Positions 1-12,952 are shown, numbered from the stretch's first letter. The stretch: 64,000 nt of DNA from Paralithodes platypus (GCA_032716605.1 CM064552.1:12105386-12169385), one strand, 5' to 3'. The notes: generated by a model not told the origin, from the sequence alone. A program made the numbers and translations.

Positions 1-1849
1 TTAGTTTTTTTCAGATGATGATAATGGGGCCAGTTACCACCATCACAATTGATATTGTAGGCAAATTTCACCCCAGTGCATGACCGGCCTGGGCAAAGCC
101 TGATATGTGTATACCTTTTTCATGCTTGTCATTTATTTTTTTATTATTGAGCTAACCTGTTCTGTTTACTACACAATATCTAGGGATAATGAGAAGTAAT
201 ATGAAGTAATACTGCTTTTCAAAACACATACCCGGTAAATATATACTGTACACTGCAACTACTTGATTGAGCTTTGATCTAATTAAACAGAATATCATAA
301 TACAATATATGGTACAGTACCCATTACATGGCACTGAGAGTTTAAACTGCACTGCAGCAACCTATTAAAATTTGCTAATTTTGTTGCTTAAGGATTCTGC
401 TGAAGTTATGAATTATTAAGCTACCTTTAAAATATACGCTATCTTAGGAAAATTGAAGGTATTAATATTAAAAAACTATAATATTATCTTAAAGCAATGC
501 TAATTCCTATATTTTTTAACCTTGTGAGTTTGCACTTGGCCACTTTCAGCTAAATAACTATTTCAAGCTGATTGGCTGATAGTGATGTTTAGTATATTTC
601 TTTTGTTTGTTTTTTAAACTGAAAGATATTATTTGAACATTGTACCATCAGCCTAATAGCTCCAAGTAGAGTTTGCTAGCTCAAAGCCACCTAGTGCAAA
701 CCTGCCAGGCTGAAAAATATGGACTATAACGTGCTTGGGAATTAAGTGGCAAGGCTTTTATGCATGCACCATTACTGTGACCTGCATGGGTTGAAGGTGC
801 ATAAGGTTGACATCATGCTGAGGAAACATGTAACAGTCCGGGTTATATGATTGTTATGGTAGTTCAGCATGATATGCATCTCAGGCTTTTTTAGACAATT
901 ATCAAGTTCATGATTGTATGAAAATAGTTGAGGCTGAGGTTGCTTGCCCAGTTAGGCCTATCAGCACTTTTCAGAATTTTTCAGAAATAGGTGGTGTCCA
1001 GGTTTGTTTACATAATAGAATTTTTTTAATTTTTTACATTTTATTCTTTAATGATGATAAATATCTACAGTAAAGTGTAGTGCTTCACACCGATTATACT
1101 GTATGTAGTGTACCAATATATTTTAATTTGCTTATTTTGTTGATGCAATACTGGGTCTTTTATATTTTCCCTCTAGCTTCATATTGTGTGAATATATATC
1201 CCCATTTTTTATTGTTTTAGTTTTATATACTGATACCTTGATGGGATAATACTGAAACTGTGCTTAACGGGAACAATATATTATCAGGTATAACTTGTGC
1301 GATTAGTTGGCTGTTTAGAAACTTGTTTATTTATTTAACTGTCTACGTGGTGCGATGCATAAGGTGTTGATTTTCGGTGTGAGCATCCTGGATTCGAATC
1401 CACGGACTGCCACATGTGTTTGTAAATTTCATTAATCGATTTTAGGAGTATAGTTGGTTGTTGGAAGGAACATAATAATTGATAGACACAAATCTTTAAT
1501 ATTTATTTTATTGTACTTTTTAAGTTGAATTATTGAACTTGTTAATATATTCTTAAAATATCATTATTGCATAGAAGCATATGCTTCCTAATTATTAATG
1601 TTAAAATCTTGTAACTTGGATTTATAGATCATGTGAACTCATGATATTATCACAAATAATCTTACAAACACTCTTATATTGTATTTTGTAGGGTCCTTTG
1701 TTTGCACAGCCAAACTGTAGAACTTATGATCATTTCCAGCTAGCCCCTTCTCTGGTTTAACCATAATACTTCACAAGAAGTTGCGTAGTTATGTTAACTG
1801 ACATTATCGTCCTCATCTGTGACGCATTTCTTCCTCATACAAAGCTTCC

Positions 1850-2220
1850 GCTAAATGATGGCCATGGCAGAAATGCCTTTTAGACTACCGGTACTTTGGC
1901 CAGATTGGTTTCTTTTGCCCATTCTGCAATACTTCTTCCACCATGTGGAAGTATTTCTTCAATATTTTTGTTCCACTTCTTCCAATCCATTGACACTACC
2001 AGCAGTCACTCTCACTTGACTTACATGTATCTTTCTGTAATTTTGTACCCATTCCTTCTTTGCATATGTCTCCCATCATACTGTATAGATCACATATATT
2101 TTCCATTCTTTTCTGTCTCTAGTAAATCTATTCTCCTCATTGATATGTAGGCCCTTTTGATTTAAAAGGTTTTATTCACTTCATCCTTCCTCATTCTCCT
2201 TGGCATACCCCATGCCCAAA
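1850..2220 (-). repeat. Decayed RTE-type LINE 3' fragment
   Basis: The + strand matches, with many changes, the block at 39338-39640: both start with a phrase like atggccatggcagaaatgcc and contain a cttgactt...atgtatctttct phrase. In the 39-kb copy the minus strand still encodes a recognisable RTE C-terminal motif, so this copy is called by similarity to it. A further scrap with the same start phrase lies near 2488-2545. No intact reading frame remains. Confidence 0.5.
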
Positions 2221-2572
2221 AAAATCTGACCGTCAATATTTATAACATTTAGCAAATCTCTGTCATAATTTTCCCCATGCTTCCATATCACTTAACACTC
2301 CTTTCTATATACAGTAGTTGCTAGTTAAGTTTGTCCAATTATTCATGCTTTTATTAATCTGTGAAGGCATCACTCAATCTCTCACCTCGAACCTATAACA
2401 TACAGTATATAGAGTATCAGTTTCCAGTTATCTTCATCATCTCCAAGACTCCGACACCTTGCTTCCTCTTGAAATACCCCTACTTTAGAATGACCTTAGC
2501 AGAAATGCCTCCAGGATACTTTTTTCAGGACATGCTTCCATTCTCCATACCCCAAAATTTATATAATATATA

Positions 2573-2821
2573 CAGAGCGGTCGCGAAACATTTCCCCATA
2601 GGGAATTCCTGTGTATTTGCAAGAGAGAGCTGAAGAATCTATTTTTATATATTTTAATCCAACACCAAACACCTCTCAAAGAAATTACTGTAAGCAAGCA
2701 TGTGATCCACTGGGATTCGAACCTGGGTTACCACATACAGATGCAGATCAAATATATAGGAATGCAGATCAAATGTACTGTATAGGAATACCCTATGGGG
2801 AAATGTTTTGCGACTGCTCTG
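2573..2821. mobile_element. TA-flanked MITE with ~45-bp terminal inverted repeats
   Basis: The left end CAGAGCGGTCGCGAAACATT is the near-perfect inverse of the right end (read inward: CAGAGCAGTCGCAAAACATT), and the match continues through CCCCATAGGG. It is flanked by TA at 2571-2572 and 2822-2823, as for Tc1/mariner-type elements. The 249-bp body carries a tRNA-like B box on the minus strand (GGTTCGAATCC, about 2713-2723) and an internal direct duplication (2743-2763 and 2764-2789). There is no coding capacity. Confidence 0.85.
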
Positions 2822-3811
2822 TATATATATTTTGTTTTCACTTTACTGGTAGCAGGTAGTTATTTAGCCATCTCTTGGTGTTAGCATCTCTGCCTTACGT
2901 GAGTCACTAGGGAAGACACCAACGGTTTTGACAGCAGATGAAGGCTTCTATACCTCAATGGTATTTGCGTAGCCACTATAGTCTCCTTTTTTTCCAGCTG
3001 AGGGTAAATTGAATCTATTAGTTGATTTGTTTATACTTAAGGGAAAATTGTGAAAGTACTTTTTCTCTGCATCATATAAATACCACACAATTTTCATAAT
3101 ACAGTAGTCGAGTAATGAAGGTGAGGACGTTGCAATTTACCGTCAGCTGAATATAAACCCACTATAGTTAACCTTATCTTGGGTTAACTATTGGAACAAA
3201 CATACCTTTGTTGCCTTGTAGGGAATGCTCCTTTGGAAAAAGGCTAGGGGAAACAAACCCAAATGACAAATCCCTGTTGCCACGTAGGGAATGTTCCCTA
3301 TGAGCAAAGGCTAGCCTCACTGCCGATAAATGTGGTTGGGGTCAGGAAGGGCATGTGCCTCCTAAAACTGCTCCACTTTTTGCTAATAGTGGTCTGCTAG
3401 CATTGAATGATACACCTTGGGTCTAGTTATAGCTCCCTGGGGGATTACCTGGCCAAAAGGATCTACAGAGTACAGGGCAGAGTTTTTCCAGAGAGGAACT
3501 TTCTACCTATTAATACAGGGGCCCAAACCTGGTGGTAATGCACCAAAAGGCTGCCCTATCAGTAGATGTATAACATCAATCCAGCTGTATTGCTGTGTAC
3601 ATTCACAGGATGCGTCCCTGCTTCTGGTTCTTGTGGGCTGTTATGAGACCCTTGAGTCTTAATTCTAAATAGATCTATGGTGAGGTTGCTGGGGACAACC
3701 TTTTGGGGTTGGAAATATTCTTTGCGGCTAACTTACTATATTTTTCCACTTTCTTCTTCCAACTCATTGGTGGTGTTCCATTACCAGCTGGCCCTCTCAT
3801 TTGACTTACAT

Positions 3812-3848
3812 ATACAGTACACAGTACACAGTACACAGTACAGTACAC
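3812..3848. repeat. Short acagtac-type minisatellite
   Basis: Several near-perfect copies of a 7-bp word acagtac lie head to tail. The array belongs to the general excess of TACAGTA/TACTGTA words in this window. Confidence 0.8.
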
Positions 3849-3863
3849 TTACATATACACACA

Positions 3864-4160
3864 GCCCGTAGCCTAGTAGGTAGAGCTCTCGTCTCACACA
3901 CGAGGGGTCGGGGGTTCAATCCCAGACCGGGCGGAGACAAATTGGGCTTGTCTCCTTTCATGTGTTAGCCTCAGTTCACCTAGCTGTAAATAGGTACCTG
4001 GAATAAGTGGACGACGTTGTGACGTCCCATCTGGGGTTGGCAAAAATGGTACAAGGCGAGATGGGTATCATATGGTTCACCTAAGCTGATGGCTACCTAA
4101 GCCTTCGGGCGAGACGGTACCGTCTATAGTGAGAATGGTACCATACAGATCCACCCTAAG
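3864..4160 (+). mobile_element. tRNA-derived SINE (tRNA-Val-like head)
   Basis: The first ~72 bases fold as a degenerate tRNA. An A-box-like segment lies in tagcctagtaggtagagctc. The anticodon stem ctcgt/acgag encloses loop ctcacac with anticodon CAC (Val). The B box GGTTCAATCCC is at 3913-3923, and 3' ccgggc matches the 5' gcccg. The tail contains the cacctagctgtaaataggta phrase seen in several invertebrate tRNA SINEs (recalled, not searched). It is a SINE rather than a functional tRNA because the sequence runs on for ~200 bases of SINE body. The 3' boundary is approximate. Confidence 0.75.
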
Positions 4161-5195
4161 CCTTCGTTTCCAATGTCGCCAATTGGCTAAATACAGACTA
4201 CACACACATCCACAGCCATTCCAACAGTACATAAAAAACACTTAACATGCATTTCACGCAATACATTCCCAGTTAAGGAGGCGCGATAATAATGAGCTTA
4301 GCTCGCATTGCGTGGATTCCTCTTGACGAAACAAGTAACTGAGTAACAGTACCTTTTTTGGCATTCTTTGCTTATATCTTTTGGTACCGGTAAACATTGA
4401 CTCACTCATGCTCTCATGGATACACACCTTTAAATACGATAATAATAATGCTTCACCAATACTATGTGTATGTCAGTGGTCTTAAGAAATGTAGGTACTG
4501 TATTACATTACAGTTTCATGTTAGATATGATAAATATATTTGGTCAGTGCTACTCATAACATCTGAAAAAACAAACTTGTATGTAACACTGAAATTTCAT
4601 GATTTTATTCATTATTTTTAGTTTAGTGAATCATTATAATTTTCTAATGCAAAATCAGTATAGGCTACAGGTATTGACCTTTAAATAACGATAATAATAA
4701 GTTGAGTTAATTTAGTATACAGTATACTGTAGGTAATTTCAGATATACTGTATATGATTAACCATATTCTTTTCTGTACAGTTTACCAAAGACTCTAGTT
4801 GAAAAATCTAACAAGTCATATGACCTCTATGCCATGTAATGGAAATCCGTAATCTCTAGTACAGTTTGTATATTTAGGAAATATCTTTTCTATCACATGC
4901 ATAAACCTCATACTGTATTATACTAAGACGTGAAGGAGTGCTATTTCTTCAGTTTGTCTTGGATAATAATGATAATTGTAGGTATATTAAAGTTAACAAG
5001 CCCATAAACTGTACATAATTAAACATGATATTAATTCTCCCCTCCCGAGATGTTGTATAGGAAAAGAACACCAATTTAATATCCCCCAGTTGTTCCCATA
5101 TAAGCGTGCAAGGTAGAACCTGCTTGAACCACAATAATGTTTTGTTTTTTTCCTTTAATTCCTTTGACCAACAATTTGTCTGGCCTGTTCTGCAG

Positions 5196-5348
5196 GTCCA
5201 GGCTGAGCGTGAGAAACATGTCTATGATTATGAGCAAATACAAAGTCAAGTTGATAAAGCTCACGGGCAGAATGCTAGGCTATCAAAGGAACGAGAAGCG
5301 GCACAGCATGAGGCAGATAGATTGCGGGAAAAATATGAGAAAGTCCAG
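5196..5348 (+). CDS. brp: Bruchpilot/ELKS-CAST-like coiled-coil protein, internal exon A
   Basis: This is a 51-codon exon, phase 0 at both ends, bounded by a pyrimidine-rich acceptor ending tgcag and the donor GTAAGT. The translation starts VQAEREKHVYDYEQ and ends ADRLREKYEKVQ. It is charged, free of Cys and Pro, and heptad-patterned, so it is a coiled coil. It joins in frame to the next exon, whose sequence continues the same pattern. Proteins of this family (Bruchpilot in flies, ELKS/ERC/CAST elsewhere) are cytoplasmic scaffolds of the presynaptic active zone. The family call rests on architecture: a very long coiled coil, repeated K-Y-E-K/D-K-L-E-K patterns and a Q-rich C-terminal stretch. 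Another giant coiled-coil protein cannot be excluded. The codon reading and splice sites are clear; the gene identity is tentative. Confidence 0.75.
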
Positions 5349-5726
5349 GTAAGTTAAATTTAATGTTGTTATATAAGAGCTTGCAGTATCCTAGCATGCT
5401 TTGAATGTCATATAGAACTAGTAAACCTTGCGTTAATGAAAAAAAAAATCTCTGAACAATGAGACGTTATAGAAAACAGTAGCACCCCAAAAATATTCAA
5501 GTTAGCTTTGGATACAAAAGCCAATTATAATCAATTTTGTTGGCTTCAATGGATCACTTCCTGCATCCAGAGTGCATAAGCTTTTTTATCAAAAAGAGAC
5601 AATGGCAATTGTGAGGATCTCCTGAACTTGTTACTAAAGTTCTGGTCTGCCATCCCACTCCATACCTGATCCCCCCCTACCTGCACCAGACAACCCTGGC
5701 TCACCCCAAAGTGGGTTCTCCCTCAG
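5349..5726 (+). other. Short intron A-B
   Basis: This 378-bp intron runs from GTAAGT to ccctcag, with nothing recognisable in it. It is the only short intron of the gene in this window and contains no obvious mobile element. Confidence 0.85.
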
Positions 5727-5915
5727 ACACAGATGGCACGCATGCAGAAAGAACGGGAAGGGGCCACTGCTGAGGTAGAATCGCTGAACGAGAAAGTGGA
5801 CTTGCTGCAGGCGCAGCTGGGCAAGGCTCAGAGGGACCGCGAGAACACGCTCGGGGACCTGGAACTGCTGAAGGAAAAATATGAGAAGACCTCAGCTCAG
5901 ACACAAAAGCTCATG
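5727..5915 (+). CDS. brp: Bruchpilot/ELKS-CAST-like coiled-coil protein, internal exon B (63 codons)
   Basis: This exon has exactly 63 codons, phase 0 at both ends, with acceptor ccctcag and donor GTGGGT. The translation begins TQMARMQKEREGATAEVESL and ends TSAQTQKLM. It is a heptad-patterned coiled coil that aligns without gaps to the 63-residue repeat units of the large exon 32242-34963 (for example AEVESLNEKVD here against IEVNKLRDRLD there), so it is one repeat unit carried on its own exon. The base composition is more GC-rich than the surrounding intron. Its internal ATG at 5733 is not taken as a start, because the reading frame is open back to the acceptor and exon A splices to it in phase. 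Confidence 0.78.
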
Positions 5916-7312
5916 GTGGGTGCAGCTTCTTAGTGGGGTAGTCCAGTACGGCACATCAGACAAGTACAGGCATTATTGTCAAATTTTGTAGTAAGTGGGG
6001 CTGACCTCACCTGCGTCTGTAGCTGAGACTGCGTTGTTTTGGGGCAGTTTTAATACATTAGAAATTCATTTAGACCAAATCTTGACTTTAATATAGAACA
6101 TTGACAACAACCTTATATAAAATGTGTTGTGGATGAGCAAGGAAAGGACAGTGTTTGTGCTGTGTTTGACATAGGCAACACTGTAGTACATTTGTTTGCA
6201 CATTTTAATTTAATACAGTGTTTGCTCTTTAGGCAGTACAGTATATTGACTTGCACTAGTGCATAGTGTGTGTTTGCAGTTAACATAAACTAAATTCCAC
6301 CGCACTATTTTTCACCAAAGGTTTATGCAAAATTGACATTTGTTCTAACAGTATACTCCAGCAAAGGTTTATAATATTTGTTGGTTACAGTTTGGATAAT
6401 TTTAACACCGTTCTAAACACCAATAACACCCCAATATACAAATTCATGTTAAAATTTGATACACTGGCATCATATTTTAGTCCATTTTTTATTGCATACA
6501 ATTAAGTTTGATAGTGTGTAGTAAGCAGAAGAAAACAAGGTGTTTAATACACAGCATTTAGATTAGCTCTAATCTACAGCAACTTTCCATATATGTAAAT
6601 TGCAACCTCAAATTGTAACTGCTGGTGTTACAATGCAGTATAGGAAAGTATTATTGTGAAGTGGTAATTATTTTGACCTTGGAATGCTCTGAAGACTACT
6701 GGCTGAAAGAAAAGGAATTGTAGATCTATTATACCCCTATTTTAATTAGCCACCCCTCCAAGTTTTCATGATTTTGCATTTTAAGCACATAGCAGTAATG
6801 GTGTGCATGGCATCGTTGAGTCTCATTAGTTAGTCGGGTTAATTTGTATACAGTGATACAATTAGTACACAATAATAATAAAGGTACTGTCCACAAAAAC
6901 TTAGTAGAGTTAGATTTATAAATTTAGTGTCAAAGTGTACCTTAACTATCTTACATGTTGTTGCTAAATTTATTAATCTAGCTACTATTTTTTGGTAGGT
7001 AGTATATACATAGAGTTTGTATACTAACTGAACCACCTCGTACAAGTTGGCAAGTCTACCCTAGCTAGTCTGATATACCTGCGCAGTGTTCCAATACAGA
7101 GCATTGCATGATAGCCTTAAGTTGAGCAGCTTGGAGAAAATCACAGTAGACAATGATCAAAATTTGGTAAGTGGTTGGCTTTTGCTTGTCACTCTCTTGT
7201 CTGGCTTCCAGCTTGTGCAATAGTAGCCAAATCATGTTCAGTTATTATTATTGTTTAGGAAGTGGCTAGATTGGGTAGGAGCGAAAACATGGGGAAGTGC
7301 TTTAATTGGTTA

Positions 7313-7386
7313 TTCTATATGTTTTGGGCTATATATACCTGTCTTCGGATAGATATATAGCCCGAAACATTAGAGAATATAGAATT
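7313..7386. repeat. Hairpin-forming inverted repeat
   Basis: TTCTATAT-G-TTTTGGGCTATATAT on the left pairs with ATATATAGCCCGAAAC...ATATAGAA on the right, around an ~18-base loop. The core word TTTCGGGCTATA also forms the ends of the inverted-repeat element at 36761-38235, so this may be a collapsed terminal pair of that family. Confidence 0.75.
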
Positions 7387-10300
7387 TCACCTCGCCTGGT
7401 ACCAGGCTTGTAGAGCCACAATCACCTTCTATTGTAGTTTACCACAAACGATATAGGGACTTGGCCCAAGCACGAGAATGTGGATACTCCAGCCAGATAA
7501 TAATGTAACGCAGTAATTGATCAGTAGCATGGCTGGTCCAGTGTATTCTCAAGGTAGAAGAAAGGAATGTATACAGTTACCCACATGAATTTATAAACAC
7601 TCTGTGGATTTATTCATGGAAGTAAAATAGTATGACTGACTTACAAGAATAATTTGCTATGAAATAATTTATTGATCATATTATTTAACTATTGCATAAG
7701 AAACTACACCGCTTAATCAATTATATTATATTTCTTCCCATACATAAAATCAAGGAATGGATACAAATTCATGTGGCCAGTTATACAAGATGATATAATG
7801 GCCTTCCACACGAGACTCAAACCGGGTCAGCTCGGCCACATGACTTACCAGTGTTTTCCTTCCCACCCAACCTATCCACTTGTCAATATGAATCAGTCAC
7901 ATTTAGGAAGAACAAGTATTCATTATGATTGAGCTTACTGGGTAGCTCAAGATCCTGGCTGCTATTTATTGCACTATATTACCATGCTTTTGAGGACTGC
8001 AGCTTAACTCAGAGAAAAGAAACTAAGACAGAAAAGTTATACTGTAGTTATTGCTTTGAAAACTATTGTCACCTATTCTGTGAAATTATAGCTGACGTGA
8101 CAAGCTAGGCAGATGTAACCACCATATAGTAGCCTAGATGTGTGCAATGGTTTAAAGTAGTTTATCCTACTTTGGTAGTACCGCATAGTTAATCTAAATA
8201 CAGTTACAGAACACTGTACAGTACAGGAATGTTTTATAATAGCTAAGTGAAGATATTTACTGTAATGTCTAATGCTCCTCTTGCAGTTAAACGCAGCATT
8301 GTAGTCGTCAAACTTCCATCAGGTTGCAACATTAGTTATATTTTGTCTAGAAGATGTTCGAGTTTGAATATATTGACTTGTATTGTATCAAGATAATTAG
8401 AATACTGTACACAGTAAACTTTCTGTTATCTAAAAGGTGTGGGGTTTTCAAATTATAATGTAAAACTTGCAAAATAAACAAACCAAAACTGGGAGGACAC
8501 ATGATAAACGTAAAGGTACTAATCAAAATCCCTATGTGGAAATAACGCTTAATAAAATCAAATTTGAAATAAAAGAACACAATCCACCACATAGGGTGTA
8601 CTTACACTAGTTGTATAGGGTGTACATCACTACATGCGCAAGTTAATCTGGTTTCCAAGCAAACTAATTGCACACATAACAATGCACTATCGTCATGTTC
8701 AAGGAATTAGTCAGTTTGGGAAGTACGGGACGTTCTGGTAAATTTGACTAAATTCTGCGTGAATAAAGAAACTACAATTTGTATCAAATTTTATAATAAG
8801 GTAATTTGCAATTTGCCTAAAAAAAAATACAGTAATACTGAATATTTTCTTTTTAAGTTACAGTATTTCTATTGGTAGAAATTGAATAATAATAAATACA
8901 TAAACATATAATATAAATACTGTACCGACTATATTATAAGAATTATAAGAGATACATAAAGTAATTAAGTACTGTAGCTTGCAATTAGATCGGAAAACAA
9001 TATGGAAAAGTGTCCCATTGATATTTAAGCATATCAGATTATCAAATTAAGAACCAAGCTGTTGAGAATGCAGTTTACAAATAATTGAATATTTTGAATT
9101 AACTGTATCGGGATAATTGATAGTTTACTGTGTGGTTAGAAAATGTTTTGGAATGAATGAAGTGGAGTTTTAGTATCACGATTTAGACATGTAGTACAGT
9201 ACAGTACTGTATTAGGTTAGTACCTATATTTAAGTTAGAACCATAAACTATCAGTAAATATATATTCAGTGAAAAGGAACTAATCAGTTAAAACACTGAT
9301 AAGTAGATTGAATAAAGTTAGACTGATTAATCTGTACATTTACAAGCTTAGAGTGAGAAATAATTTCCTTGTCCAAATATTTATGGTAGAAATAATAACC
9401 CATGCTCTTCAAGGGTAGGTGATTGAGGTTAGGCTAACTTAAGCTAAGGTTTTATGAGGTAGATATAACTATATCTTTAAGCTAGTATTAACTATTATCA
9501 TATGCCGAAACATGAATTATGTGCCAATATACTGTATATATCTTATTCAACATCGCTAACTGTATTTGAAGAATCCCTAAGGTAGGTACAACATGAACAT
9601 TGATGTAAATCAAGACTAAAGAGTTGAAAGAGGAATTGATAAGAGCGCATTCTTCCTCATCCTTCTTCAAGGATCCCATGAAGACAGGCATAGGAAGTGA
9701 AAGAAATTGTTAGTGTCTCGATAGAAGAACAAAATGTTAATCCTTTATTAACCCTTCTTCCTTACCCAATTAATTATTCATGTACTGTATTTCTATTTTG
9801 ATAATTTTATTATACTTTATCTTATTCAGTTTGATTTTCTGTTCAGCTTAAGAAGATCCTCTCCATGTCTATTTTTGTGATTCTATTATTCACCTCCTTG
9901 TCTTACCTATGTTTATAAATATTAACTTCTTCAGTTGGATAACTATTTTTATATTTATTTGTTGTTACCGGCAGAAGGTTATATTCAGCTTAGGAAGGTC
10001 CTCTGAGTTAATTGAAGTCATATATACCCCTGGGGGATAAGGGGTCTCTGCTCTGCTTTTGGATAGAGTACAATTAGTGCCAGGAATGGCATCTAACCAT
10101 GAATAATACCACACTTCTGCATCATGGTAACTTCAGGCTAACAGTGAACTGCCCTTGTCCTTCAGTGTGGCCAGCCATGTCAGAGTCTCTTTGGACTCAG
10201 TGATTTGATTTAACTATTATATTATTACTACTACTGTCCTTCAGAGCAGTGACTCTGGCTGCTGAAGAACATTTATGGGTTAAACACAGGCTGAGCCATT

Positions 10301-11656
10301 CTATCGTAAATGTAAAGTGGTCCCTGGGACTGCTCTTGGCCTTTATGTCCTAAGGAGAGAAGATATCCTTCCTAAGCTGATATTGTAGTTCTCTGATGCT
10401 ATCATTCCCTTCATTCCAGATTATCTTTTATAATCCTCCACTTCTTTTCTATTGTCATTTCCTGTAATTAACTCAGAGTTTTACTTGTTCTGTTTAGAGA
10501 AGGATATTGTTTGCTTACTAGGCAATATAGCTCAGAATCTGAGAAGAATTTCTACAGGCATTATTTTCATTTAACAACTATTATCTGTTGAACAAACATG
10601 GAACATATTATTAGACTATCTGTAGTATCCTGAGAGACTGATGGAAGTGTGTAAGAATTGTATTGTAGTTGCTTTGATAATTCTACTGTAGGTGTCCTCT
10701 GGGAATTCCTCGGAGGATGCAGATCTACGGAGATACAGTACTGGTATTGTTTGATTGATTGAATGAAGGTGCATGCACAGCATGAAAAATGAGTTATGTT
10801 TTAATTATAGTGTTTTCAATAATCATATGAATTTTAACTCCATCTCCACCCACTGGCTTTGGATATAGGAAAAGAAGTAGAGAAATTCTTACTATGGAGA
10901 GCTAATATAAGAAATTAACAAAAATTAACTTTCGAGAAAGAATTACTTTACTAGTCTTTTACTGTATCCGAGTCAGAAGTTGGACTAGTACTGTACTATA
11001 GACACCCCAAACTAGAGTATGTCTAAGCCATTATACAGGTTTAGTGTGCAGCTGGCTTGTATGTACGGTATGTCTTGTGCAGTTGGTCATTTTGTTGTTT
11101 ACATAAGAAACACTTCAATGATAATGTAATGTATCACTATGTCGCCGCTGCTGTAATGTCGTCGCCTGTCTGAAAAATCACCCGTACAAAGCCGAAATCA
11201 CTTGAGAGCTTTTAATGTCAAATTTTGCCGGTCAACATTTTTCTGGGCAACATTTCTGGAGGAATCTGAAATTATTTTGAAGATAGATAAATTTAGGTGA
11301 CAGCATTATTTAAAATTTTACCTCATAAGTTGCCAGACCAATGTTGACAAAAATAGTTGGGAGGAAAGCACTCGTGTGACCTTGGCTTTACTTCATAAGT
11401 GACATGAATCAGGTTATTTCCATTAGGTTTCATATCTATAGTAATTTTTAGGCTGGTTATGTCGGTTGTGGTGATTCTTAAGGTGATTTTAAGGACATTT
11501 GGCTACAGTAACTCTTTCAGTACCTTGACTCATTTCTTCAATATAGCCTACCTGTACTGTACTTTACTCTGACTATCATTAAGCAATTTTATTCAGCTAG
11601 GAATGAAAGGGCAAAAGTCTATCTCAAATATCCCCCAGACTCCCACAGATCCTTCC

Positions 11657-12020
11657 TATCTATCTATCTATACTCAGGCCCAATCCCCACTTTTCCTTTT
11701 TTTTTTTTTGGGGGGGGGGGGGGACTCAAGACAGAGCCAGAATAGGGACAACCGAAAACAATGAACACACAAAAACAAAATACAAATTCACACACATCTA
11801 GGCCATCCAGGAGAAGACCCAGACACCAGGGTCACCAAGGTCCCTCCAGCACTCCCCCGGCCCCCGACCACCCGGAGAGGTTCCAATCTCGGCAGGCAGA
11901 CATGCAGCGGAGCCGAAGCCACAAGCCCGCCCACCACACTTCCATATAAACTGTCTCCCCGGGCCAGGCACCTGATGGACTATTATCTAGTTCAACTTGC
12001 GCCTGCCCCTTCCCCCAAAT
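11657..12020 (-). mobile_element. 5'-truncated RTE-family 3' untranslated copy
   Basis: On the + strand it starts with a (tatc)n run, tactcaggc and a long T/G homopolymer (about 11695-11723), then gactcaagacagagcc, and ends near cgggccaggcacctgatgg...aactt. The same sequence forms the 3' end of the RTE fragment at 42150-42760, where coding sequence runs into it. Read on the minus strand it is therefore the 3' tail of that LINE, ending in a tetranucleotide repeat. There is no open reading frame of interest. Confidence 0.7.
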
Positions 12021-12577
12021 GACCACGTGTTCCTTCCTAAGCTGAATAAAATCATCTAATGATACAGTATGCAGAATGAATGATGCCTCATTGTATACTA
12101 AAAGGATTAATACAGCGGTGATTATAGCTATGCTTACGTTACAAAGCTCAACATTTTTACTTTAGGTTAATACTGTAATATGTTTTATACAGTACCTTTT
12201 ACATTTTTTGCTCTTGATGTACTAACCATGTTTTTATATTTTTCATTTTGCATTCTCACATCTATATCTCTATGTACTATTTTAATATTTCTACTTGTAT
12301 ACTGTATTTCTTACTTCATTACTGCAAACTTCTTAATTATGTTTGATTGCCTGATGTCAGTATGTGTTGTGCTTCATTGTTTGAAAACCAAAATAAAAAA
12401 GTTATTTAGAAAAATATGGCTGTAGGTGGTAGCATACCAAGTGTGCCTGTGTACAGTGAAAGAATTAATGTGAAATAAGCTGAACTTAGTTTTCTTATTT
12501 CAAACTAAATTGTCTAGTATTTTTTATTTCAAGCTATGTTGTGTTTCCACATTACTAACTTGAATTGTTTTATTCAG

Positions 12578-12717
12578 ATGGAACGCGATGACCGTTCTAC
12601 TGAAGTGGATATACTTAAAGATAAGCTCGAGAAAGCTCAGGCACATGCAACCAGAGCTCAGGATGAGAAAGATGTAGCGAACAGGGAGTTTGAGAGAGCC
12701 CTTGAAAAGTTTGACAA
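12578..12717 (+). CDS. brp: Bruchpilot/ELKS-CAST-like coiled-coil protein, internal exon C
   Basis: This 140-base exon is phase 0 at its start and ends with two bases of a codon (AA), bounded by acceptor tattcag and donor GTAAGT. The translation begins MERDDRSTEVDILKDKLEK and ends ALEKFD plus a split Lys codon completed by the first base of exon 32242. The codon completion and the continuing heptad pattern support direct splicing across the 19.5-kb intron. It aligns to residues ~11-56 of the 63-residue repeat. The initial ATG is not proposed as a translation start, since it immediately follows the acceptor AG and exon B ends in phase 0. Confidence 0.78.
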
Positions 12718-12952
12718 GTAAGTTGGGTGATAATAGATGTCAGAACTTTATTAATGATGCTAAAACTCACTGGTATGGTTAAAATACCAAATAATGAAAA
12801 CAAATACTGGTGCAGTTCTGTAGGATGATGCTCCAAATTATTTTGCAAAATAATTTGTTTTCAAAAGAAAGTTATGATGGTATTAGTGTTCTGTAAGTTT
12901 ATTTACTGAAATGGTTGCACATTTTTCACCCATTTTAATAAAAATTATTACT

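Larger units (their letters stand above)
1..5195 (+). other. Upstream intron sequence of the host coiled-coil gene
   Basis: No coding exon was recognised here. It is AT-rich intron (or 5' flank) ending at the acceptor ttctgcag just before 5196. It contains repeat debris described separately: RTE-like 3' fragments (about 1850-2220), a TA-flanked MITE (2573-2821), a short minisatellite (3812-3848) and a tRNA-derived SINE (about 3864-4160). About 3180-3420 has two related short blocks containing tagggaatg and a ggtcaggaagggcat phrase that resembles RTE 3' untranslated sequence; that assignment is weak. A palindromic ggattcgaatcc near 1390-1401 resembles a tRNA B box, but no cloverleaf folds around it. 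Confidence 0.6.
5916..12577 (+). other. Intron B-C (6.7 kb)
   Basis: The intron runs from GTGGGT to ttattcag. No additional coiled-coil exon was seen. It is AT-rich and dense in TACAGTA/TACTGTA words; a cluster of three overlapping ones lies at 9195-9211. It contains a perfect-looking hairpin (7313-7386), a degenerate tRNA-like B box on the minus strand near 7810-7835, a short repeat shared with 61.7 kb (about 8455-8520), and an RTE 3' untranslated copy (11657-12020). Short words of the type ttcagcttaggaagg recur at about 9845, 9983, 10366 and 12032. Nothing else is recognisable. Confidence 0.75.

Noticed and set aside
1385..1405. tRNA gene around ggattcgaatcc
   Set aside because: The palindromic word mimics a B box, but no T-stem or acceptor pairing was found.
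3864..3935. Functional tRNA-Val gene
   Set aside because: The acceptor stem is imperfect and the sequence continues into a SINE body.
11695..11723. Long T/G homopolymer as a regulatory tract
   Set aside because: It lies inside an RTE 3' untranslated copy at the place where other copies have simple-sequence variation, so it is an expanded repeat.
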